Part shown: positions 33,868 to 39,185 of the stretch, in pieces
Layout: the number at the start of each line of letters is the position of its first letter
Numbering within the stretch: position 1 is the stretch's first letter
Assembly (NCBI GenBank): GCA_002480525.1
Contig: DLCH01000046.1
Location: 33,222 to 72,406, forward strand
Reading direction: 5' to 3'
Source: Gammaproteobacteria bacterium UBA7803
GTDB lineage: Bacteria; Pseudomonadota; Gammaproteobacteria; Pseudomonadales; Azotimanducaceae
Length of the DNA: 39,185 nt
Notes under the pieces: generated by a model
What the model was told of the DNA's origin: nothing
What the model saw: the letters and a program-made list of their open reading frames with translations, nothing else
Database searches by the model: none
Position numbers and translations under genes: made by a program

Positions 33868-34569
33868 ATGACCTGCCGGCCGCCCACCAGATTTGTCACC
33901 GCCCTCGTGCTGTCGTGCATCTGCTCGATGCAGTCGGCCTGCTCGGCGATTCGCTCACCCTTCGACAACTACCGCGACGACCTCCATGCCGCCCTGCTGG
34001 CCGTGTCCGACGTGGACCCGCGGGGCGGCCAGGGTCGATTGTCGAACGCCGGCCTCGATCAGGCGTTCAGAACCGTGGTCAAGCGCTGCAGCAACGTGCT
34101 GAACCTGCTGGAGGCGCGCAGTGACGGCCGCCGCACACGCACGCTGCTGATCGCCGTGGTCGGCACCGTCGCAGGCTCGGTCGCAGCACCTGCGGTGATC
34201 GCGACGGACGGCAGCATGGCGCTGTCCGCCGGACTGAGCGGCCTCGCTGGCGCATCGAACGCCGCCCAGGACCTGTTCGGCGATCAGGGCTACACCCGCA
34301 GCGAACTCATACTGGCGAGGGAGCACATGATCTCCTCAATCAACGGCTACGTGGCCCAGTGGCTCAGGCTGGAAGGCGCGGGCGAAGGTACCGGCGAGCA
34401 GGGCCAGGCAAAGCTGAACGCCAAGCTGGGGATCGTCCAGGGGCTGATCGTCACGTGCTCGATGTATCAACTCGGCGAGCAGAAGCTGTCGGAGGATGCG
34501 GCCGCCATCGTGGACGAAGCGCTGGAGACGACGGGCGAAGAGCCCACGGATTCCGACGACGAGGGATGA
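33868..34569 (+). CDS. Predicted lipoprotein of unknown function
   Basis: 233-residue exported protein. The N-terminus RFVTALVLSCICSMQSAC is a signal peptide with a lipobox-like QSAC ending, so lipid anchoring is likely. The middle has a hydrophobic Ala/Gly-rich stretch (about 89-125; LLIAVVGTVAGSVAAPAV) that could be a membrane-inserting segment. Three Cys occur in the mature part. The C-terminus is acidic. No family was recognised. The ATG at 33868 has AGGAG upstream. It is first of three rightward genes that end at 37364 (spacings 97 and 97 bases). Its neighbour is a lipase-like protein, so a role as chaperone, inhibitor or partner is conceivable. Confidence 0.8.
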   Translation: MTCRPPTRFVTALVLSCICSMQSACSAIRSPFDNYRDDLHAALLAVSDVDPRGGQGRLSNAGLDQAFRTVVKRCSNVLNLLEARSDGRRTRTLLIAVVGTVAGSVAAPAVIATDGSMALSAGLSGLAGASNAAQDLFGDQGYTRSELILAREHMISSINGYVAQWLRLEGAGEGTGEQGQAKLNAKLGIVQGLIVTCSMYQLGEQKLSEDAAAIVDEALETTGEEPTDSDDEG

Positions 34570-34666
34570 CATCGAGGTGAACGCAACGTCCGTCAGCGAT
34601 GGTCGGTGAGAGCCCCCGCGACGCTCACGCGTTCAGGTGAACACGCCACCAGGAGTCCGACCAACC

Positions 34667-36103
34667 ATGCCTTCACAGATCGCCATCGTCCACGGCTGGA
34701 GCGACAGCTCCAAATCCTTCAGGGATCTCCGCGACTTTCTCGCGGCCAACGGCTTCCAGGTCCGCCAGATCTGGCTGGGCGACTACATCTCCATGGACGA
34801 CGACGTGCGCGTGGAGGATGTCGCCAAGCGCATGAACGACGTCGTGAACTCGCTGATCGAGGCCGGAGAGCTGACCGTCCCGTTCGACCTGATCGTGCAC
34901 AGCACCGGCGGGCTGGTCGCCCGGGAGTGGATCAGCCGGTTCTATCCAGAGGGTACCGGCTGCCCCGTGAAGCGCCTCGTGATGCTCGCGCCGGCGAACT
35001 TCGGGTCCGCCCTGGCGGCGCTCGGAAAGAGCATGATCGGCCGCGTCGCCAAGGGCTGGCGGAACTGGTTCCAGACTGGTGAAGAAATGCTGCGTGGCCT
35101 GGAACTCGCCTCCCCCTACCAGTGGGAGCTGGCATGCCGGGACCTGCTCGACCCGAACTCGACGGGATCGGCGGCCAAAGGACCGTACGCGCCGGACAAG
35201 GTGTTGCCGTTCGTCATCATCGGCACCAGAGGCTACCCGTCCGGACTCCGCCAGATCGTGAACGAGGGCGGCTCCGACGGCACCGTGCGGGCGGCCGCCG
35301 CCAATCTCAACGCCGTGGGCATGACCATAGACTTCAGCCACGAGAGCGAGACGCCTTCGATCGTCCCGTGGGCGAGCCGCACGCCGAAATTCCGAATCCC
35401 GTTCGCCGTGCTGCCGGACCGGGACCATTCCACGATCATCCGGCCCGACAAGCCTTCCGGAAGCAACGACTCGGACCAGCTCGCCCGGCTCATTCTGCAG
35501 GCCCTGGCCTGCGACGGCGCCGCCGCCTATCGCCAGATCGCCCGAAGCTGGGACGAGCTGTCGGAGCAGACCGCGGCGCTGGCGCGGGACGAGCAGGCCC
35601 TCGAGGAGCAGTTCGACAAGTCGGCGCCCGAGCCGGAGGAATTGCATCAGTACTTCCACGTCATCGTCAGAGTCGAGGACGATCACGGCGCGCCCGTGAA
35701 CGACTACTTCCTGGAGTTCTTCCCGCCGGATCAATCCGGGACCCGCGCGGAGGTCTACTTCCACCGCGACGTGCTGGAGGACGTTCACGTCAACAAGCAG
35801 GACTCCAGCATGCGGAGCCTGTACGTGGACCGTAACGATCTGCTGGAGGGCTACTACGCCAAACGCATCTCACAACAGGAGAACCGGAGCGTCGCCATGA
35901 GCATCAGCGCGGCCAAGGTGGGCAGCAACATCCGCTACTTCGACAGTACTCGGGAAGGCGCCAAGGGTCACATCGTGGTGCACAGCGAAGCGATGGAAGT
36001 CCGATCCGACCTGCCTGCCCGGCTGCTGCGCAACACCACCCACCTGATCAGGATCGTCATTCCGAGGAAGCCCGTCGACAAGGTCTTCAAGCTCACCAGA
36101 TAG
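34667..36103 (+). CDS. Alpha/beta-hydrolase, lipase-like, with C-terminal beta-rich domain
   Basis: 478-residue protein. The N-terminal lipase fold (about 1-285) opens IAIVHGWSDSSKSFRDL (oxyanion HG), then VHSTGGLV with Ser79, GGSDGTVR with Asp204, and DRDHSTIIRP with His254: a complete catalytic triad. A predicted coiled segment (about 290-325) links to a beta-rich C-terminal domain (about 328-478) with YFHVIVRVEDDHGAPVNDYF. No signal peptide was seen, which is unusual for a protein between two exported ones. It should hydrolyse lipid or ester substrates. The ATG at 34667 has AGGAG 11 bases upstream; a GTG at 34637 is the alternative. Confidence 0.85.
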   Translation: MPSQIAIVHGWSDSSKSFRDLRDFLAANGFQVRQIWLGDYISMDDDVRVEDVAKRMNDVVNSLIEAGELTVPFDLIVHSTGGLVAREWISRFYPEGTGCPVKRLVMLAPANFGSALAALGKSMIGRVAKGWRNWFQTGEEMLRGLELASPYQWELACRDLLDPNSTGSAAKGPYAPDKVLPFVIIGTRGYPSGLRQIVNEGGSDGTVRAAAANLNAVGMTIDFSHESETPSIVPWASRTPKFRIPFAVLPDRDHSTIIRPDKPSGSNDSDQLARLILQALACDGAAAYRQIARSWDELSEQTAALARDEQALEEQFDKSAPEPEELHQYFHVIVRVEDDHGAPVNDYFLEFFPPDQSGTRAEVYFHRDVLEDVHVNKQDSSMRSLYVDRNDLLEGYYAKRISQQENRSVAMSISAAKVGSNIRYFDSTREGAKGHIVVHSEAMEVRSDLPARLLRNTTHLIRIVIPRKPVDKVFKLTR

Positions 36104-36200
36104 CGGGCAGCGCCCTGTCGCGCCCCGGGCGTCGCACGAGCACGAACGATCGACGGGAGTCGCATGGCGCGGCGCCGATCCAGCGCAGAGGAGACAGGCA

Positions 36201-37364
36201 ATGAACAATCGAGCCGCGGCCTTGGCGATGGTGCCCATCCTGTGGATCGGCGCCGCCGCGCATGCTGCCATTCTCAAGGACCTGGTGCGGCACATCGAGG
36301 GAACCGTCGATACCCCGGTCTCCGGCATTCGAGATCTGTCGCAGGCGGTTCCCAGAGTGATCGAGGAAGCGGCCCAGGAGCGGGCGGTCGACGCGTCGGA
36401 TCTGATCGGCACGCGAACCGACCAGTCGGCGAGGCGACTGGACGATTCCACCTACGTCGTCCCCTACACCTTCGCCTCCATCGTCGACGAGCAGCCCCGC
36501 GCCTTCGCGCCCGTCGCCATTCTGGCGACCGGGGGCTTTCAGTACGACGCGACCGCCGAAACCTTTGCCGGCCGCGTGCTGATCGGGCTGCGCGACCTGG
36601 CGGATGCCGCGGCCAACTATCCGCTGCAGCGGCCGGTACAACTCACGCTGACCGGCTCCTTCACGATCGAGCCTCAGCAGCTCGTACTGGCGCAGGTCAA
36701 TCGCGGCTACTCCGAGGTGGCAGTGTCGACCCGATCTCCGGACCAGCCCGGCGCACTGGAGATCTACTCGACCTTCGACGACATGCCGACCGCCATCTCT
36801 CTGCCGGTCAACCGGCCGGTGCTGCGACTGAGCATCGCGCCCCGCCAGGTGCTCGGGTTCGGGCTGGAGGTCGCGGACGTCCGGGTCGCCGGCAACAGTC
36901 TGTCCAGGGCCCAGGGGCGGGTGATCAACCTCGAGAACGAGGGCGGCGGCCGGCTGGGATCGAGCCGCGTCGATCTCGACGAAGACGGCCAGGGACACAC
37001 CACGACCCGCTCCACCGGCATTGGTCAGGCGACGGTGCGCGCAACCGGCCTGCCCTATCAGGAGGTGAAGACCACCATCGAGTTCGTCTGGCCGTGGCTC
37101 TTCCTCGCCGCGACCTTCGCGGACGGCGTCATGGGCTCGGTGATCCACTGGGCCCGCTCCCGGCGGTTCGCCGGCTCCCTGCTGGTCGGGTGCGCCGTGG
37201 GCATGATCACCACGGTCCTGTACACGGTCGGCGTGAACGTCTTCGCGTTCACCCCGATCGCGACGGCCGGCGAAGCGCTCGCCTTTGCGCTGTCGGCGGT
37301 CGGCTCGGTGCTCGGGCCGAGCGTGCTTCGCACCGGCCACGGCGCGCCACAGCCGAACGGGTAG
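36201..37364 (+). CDS. Exported membrane-anchored protein of unknown function
   Basis: 387-residue protein. Residues 1-22 form a signal peptide (ALAMVPILWIGAAAHA), followed by a mostly beta-looking extracytoplasmic region (about 25-290) with repeated VQLTLTGSFTIEPQQ-type strands. A stretch LENEGGGRLGSSRVDLDEDG and the C-terminal region (about 295-380) contain two to three membrane segments (FVWPWLFLAATFADGVMG; LLVGCAVGMITTVLYTVGV). No family was recognised. The ATG at 36201 has AGGAG-like sequence upstream. It is the last gene before the tRNA-Asp fragment and is probably co-expressed with the lipase-like gene. Confidence 0.78.
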   Translation: MNNRAAALAMVPILWIGAAAHAAILKDLVRHIEGTVDTPVSGIRDLSQAVPRVIEEAAQERAVDASDLIGTRTDQSARRLDDSTYVVPYTFASIVDEQPRAFAPVAILATGGFQYDATAETFAGRVLIGLRDLADAAANYPLQRPVQLTLTGSFTIEPQQLVLAQVNRGYSEVAVSTRSPDQPGALEIYSTFDDMPTAISLPVNRPVLRLSIAPRQVLGFGLEVADVRVAGNSLSRAQGRVINLENEGGGRLGSSRVDLDEDGQGHTTTRSTGIGQATVRATGLPYQEVKTTIEFVWPWLFLAATFADGVMGSVIHWARSRRFAGSLLVGCAVGMITTVLYTVGVNVFAFTPIATAGEALAFALSAVGSVLGPSVLRTGHGAPQPNG

Positions 37365-37505
37365 TGACCGTTTCGGAACCGGCCCGTGCGGACGAGCGCG
37401 ACCGAGATCGAGACAGGGAAGACAGGAATCCGCGGCAGAGAAGAACGGGCCGCATCAGTTCGACAGGTCGTTGCCGTTCAGGCGACTGAGGTACCCGACG
37501 AATGA

Positions 37506-37529
37506 TGGCGGAGCGGACGGGACTCGAAC
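37506..37529 (-). other. tRNA-Asp 3' fragment, likely attachment site of an integrated element
   Basis: On the minus strand 24 bases read GTTCGAGTCCCG then TCCGCTCCGCCA, which is the T-loop, T-stem and acceptor 3' strand with CCA of a canonical bacterial tRNA-Asp (acceptor 5' strand GGAGCGG expected). The match stops abruptly at 37529 and no other part of the tRNA follows, so it is not a working tRNA. Such fragments are left when an element integrates into the 3' end of a tRNA gene. Orientation (CCA facing left) puts the old chromosome on the left and the element on the right. The intact tRNA-Asp should lie beyond the right edge. Confidence 0.8.
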
Positions 37530-37610
37530 ACGTCCAGCCCTGGAGCACACTGACACAACCTGTAGCGGACTCAATAACTTAGCCCCCTCACCTCTCAGCC
37601 TAAATCAACC

Positions 37611-37654
37611 TGTACCACGGTGTACCACGAAAATCGTGGTCAGAATCGTGGTCA
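37611..37654. repeat. Short repeats near att site, possible integrase arm-type sites
   Basis: TGTACCACG occurs twice (37611-37619, 37621-37629), and TCGTGGTCA occurs twice (37634-37642, 37646-37654). ACCACGA (37624-37630) and TCGTGGT (37634-37640) are exact inverted arms around AAA. Placed about 80 bases inside the tRNA-Asp fragment, they resemble the arm sites that tyrosine recombinases bind at the ends of their elements. Confidence 0.5.
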
Positions 37655-37738
37655 CTTGGCGCTAATAGCACGGTGCAACTACATGAGGGCTTCCACGTCA
37701 TCGAGCGCAGCAAGGAGGCGTATTACCGCGCTCGTTGT

Positions 37739-39185
37739 CTAATGTATTTTTGGTCGCTGGCGCATCTGGTAGAACACCAGAAAAGGTAAGAGCACAAGCG
37801 CAGTCAGAAGCAAGACGATTATGTTAGGACCTAATCGTTCGCGTGCGTAATTGATCGCTATCTGCTGCGTCTGTGAGTAACCGGCCGGCGGCGGCTGCAC
37901 TCGGTTGTCCCGTTCAAACTTCTGATAAGCCAACAACATCTGTTCGAAGCGCTGAGGCATTGTTGCCTTAAGATCATTTACCTCACCGGGATCATCGGAA
38001 ATGTCATACAGGTACCATTCGCCGTCCCCCAACGGCGGCTGATTACGAACCAGCTTATAATCGCCCCGAAACAAGACCGAGTGTCCGGTCAGTTCGTAAC
38101 CTATCGAATCTGCATCACCATAAACCCTGTCGGTTTCGCCACTGATGAGCGGCTTCAGGTCACGCCCGGACAGCGGAAGCACTGGGCGCCCGGCATATCG
38201 AGTGCCTGGCTTATCGACACCCGCATAAGACAATATGGTGGCGGCAATATCGGTTGCCCAAGAGAAACTCTCCGTTTGTCGCGGCTTATCCCCGAGCGGT
38301 TTCCCGGAAATAACTAGCGGGACCCGCAACCCTCCCTCGCCCACATAGAATTTGTAGTACGCCAGCGGGCTAACGGCTGCACTGGCAAAACTTGGACTGA
38401 TCGAGCTGAAGGATCCTTTCAGGCCCAAGGTTTCATAGTCAGTGCTGTACCCTAAACTCGCAGGTAGGCGACTGGCCGGGAATGCATTGGGGTCGGGCGG
38501 TCCGCTGCCTTCGGCCCCATTATCGGACGTGAAGATAAATATGGTGTTGTCGGCCAGCCCCCTTGATGCCAGATGGCTCATCAACCTGCCAATGTTCGCA
38601 TCCATGGCCTCGATCATCCCCGCGTACACCGCCATGCGTTTGGCCTCGTACTTTTTGCGCTCCGCGCTCAACGTTTCCCAGTCAGCCGTTGTCGCCACGT
38701 GTTGCATGGACACCGATTCCGGAAAAACGCCCATTTCTACCGCACGTGCCAGCCGCTGTTCTCGCACTTTGTGCCAGCCCTGATCGTACAGCCCCATGTA
38801 ACGATCGATGTATTGCTGAGGTGCCTGAACCGGCATATGCACCGCCTGAAACGGCACATAGGCAAAAAACGGTTTGCCATCTCCGGCATTCTCGTCAATA
38901 AACTCAATCGTCTTATCGATGAGAAAGCGAGACGAATAAAAATCATCCGGCAGCGTAAATCGCTTACCGTCAGCAAACCAGTTGGCCGTATCGTATATCG
39001 GCAAATAAGGTCGCTGTTCCCAGTTGTCGGCGCCGGAATCCATCAGCGCAACGGTTCGTTCAAAACCCCGCCGGCTCGGCAACTGATCGCGCTCGGCTCC
39101 CAGGTGCCATTTGCCCGCCATATAGGTGTGATAACCGGCATCTTCCAGCAGCGTGGCTATTAGAGGTGGTCTGATCTTTCGAGAC
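37739..39185 (-). CDS. Arylsulfatase-family protein, 5' end outside window
   Basis: Sulfatase (formylglycine-dependent hydrolase of sulfate esters), about 482 residues visible; the frame is open through the right edge, so the N-terminus with the CxPSR active-site motif is missing. Seen: LLEDAGYHTYMAGKWHLG (the second sulfatase signature), FFAYVPFQAVHMP, IFTSDNGAEG (metal-binding Asp-Asn), GLRVPLVISG and DPGEVNDL. A hydrophobic segment near the C-terminus (IIVLLLTALVLLPFLVFYQM) is likely a membrane anchor, which is unusual for this position. Base composition is clearly lower in GC than the rest (25 of 60 bases in 38881-38940), in line with transfer on the element that begins at 37506. Confidence 0.92.
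   Translation of the reverse strand, partial: SRKIRPPLIATLLEDAGYHTYMAGKWHLGAERDQLPSRRGFERTVALMDSGADNWEQRPYLPIYDTANWFADGKRFTLPDDFYSSRFLIDKTIEFIDENAGDGKPFFAYVPFQAVHMPVQAPQQYIDRYMGLYDQGWHKVREQRLARAVEMGVFPESVSMQHVATTADWETLSAERKKYEAKRMAVYAGMIEAMDANIGRLMSHLASRGLADNTIFIFTSDNGAEGSGPPDPNAFPASRLPASLGYSTDYETLGLKGSFSSISPSFASAAVSPLAYYKFYVGEGGLRVPLVISGKPLGDKPRQTESFSWATDIAATILSYAGVDKPGTRYAGRPVLPLSGRDLKPLISGETDRVYGDADSIGYELTGHSVLFRGDYKLVRNQPPLGDGEWYLYDISDDPGEVNDLKATMPQRFEQMLLAYQKFERDNRVQPPPAGYSQTQQIAINYARERLGPNIIVLLLTALVLLPFLVFYQMRQRPKIH

Larger units (their letters stand above)
37365..37738. other. Non-coding junction region, host side to integrated element
   Basis: 374 bases without a convincing gene. From the left: about 140 bases of ordinary GC-rich host sequence, then the tRNA-Asp 3' fragment (37506-37529), then AT-richer sequence with direct and inverted repeats (37611-37654), and then the end of the sulfatase gene. 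The plus-strand frame through here translates the tRNA fragment as DGTRTR, a known artefact of reading a tRNA in the wrong way, so no protein is annotated. Confidence 0.7.

Noticed and set aside
37285..37665. Plus-strand frame containing GGADGTRTR
   Set aside because: This peptide is what results from translating the reverse of a tRNA 3' end; it is a recurrent annotation artefact.
1..39185. CRISPR arrays, rRNA, intact tRNAs, insertion sequences, retrons or prophage structural genes
   Set aside because: None was seen on reading: no regularly spaced repeats, no transposase or reverse transcriptase motifs; the only tRNA sequence is the fragment at 37506.

Overview
The window is 39 kb of very GC-rich, densely packed bacterial DNA. 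Short gaps, frequent 4-bp ATGA/GTGA overlaps, Tat-type and lipoprotein signals, a cytochrome c5-like protein, a ProQ/FinO-domain protein and DabAB point to a high-GC Pseudomonadota, probably a gammaproteobacterium. No marker here fixes the genus. The gene mix suggests an environmental, respiring organism that handles carbonyl and hydrocarbon-like compounds.

Layout. (1) 1-4229: a DabA-DabB inorganic-carbon uptake operon (dabA runs off the left edge), divergent from a NhaR-like LysR regulator across an AT-rich gap with a perfect inverted repeat. (2) 4273-8539: a leftward set of lipoprotein cytochrome c, FAD aldonolactone-type oxidase and PLP fold-III enzyme, joined by 4-bp overlaps and all with export signals, followed by a membrane diguanylate cyclase. 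(3) 8678-11017: a conserved hypothetical gene, a transglutaminase-like protein and a tandem universal stress protein. (4) 11046-14463: a LACTB-like serine hydrolase, a small tautomerase, an SDR without the usual catalytic Tyr, and a divergent LysR regulator. (5) 14484-18863: an AraC regulator divergent from a cytochrome P460-family protein, two GSTs, a possibly frameshifted NTF2-like gene, a ProQ-domain protein and an isochorismatase-like hydrolase. (6) 18877-28662: an oxidative catabolic block with an SDR, two different Baeyer-Villiger-type monooxygenases, a Rieske oxygenase, a MaoC hydratase, a spinster-like MFS transporter, a TetR regulator, a phytanoyl-CoA-dioxygenase-like enzyme and a VOC protein. 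Twin palindromes in the tetR/Rieske gap look like TetR operators. (7) 28770-33721: a NarL-type two-component pair, a DUF2306 membrane protein, a third GST and a multi-pass membrane protein. (8) 33868-37364: a lipoprotein, a Ser-Asp-His lipase-like protein and a signal-peptide/membrane-anchored protein, none of known function. (9) 37506 to the right edge: a 24-base copy of the 3' end of tRNA-Asp, then repeats like integrase arm sites, then a clearly AT-richer sulfatase gene. This is the boundary of an integrated element.

The most coherent units are the carbon-uptake operon, the exported PLP/FAD/haem module, and the TetR-Rieske-BVMO block, which would import a cyclic or branched ketone or hydrocarbon, hydroxylate it and oxidise it to an ester or lactone. 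GC-rich hairpins sit in four of the convergent gene junctions.
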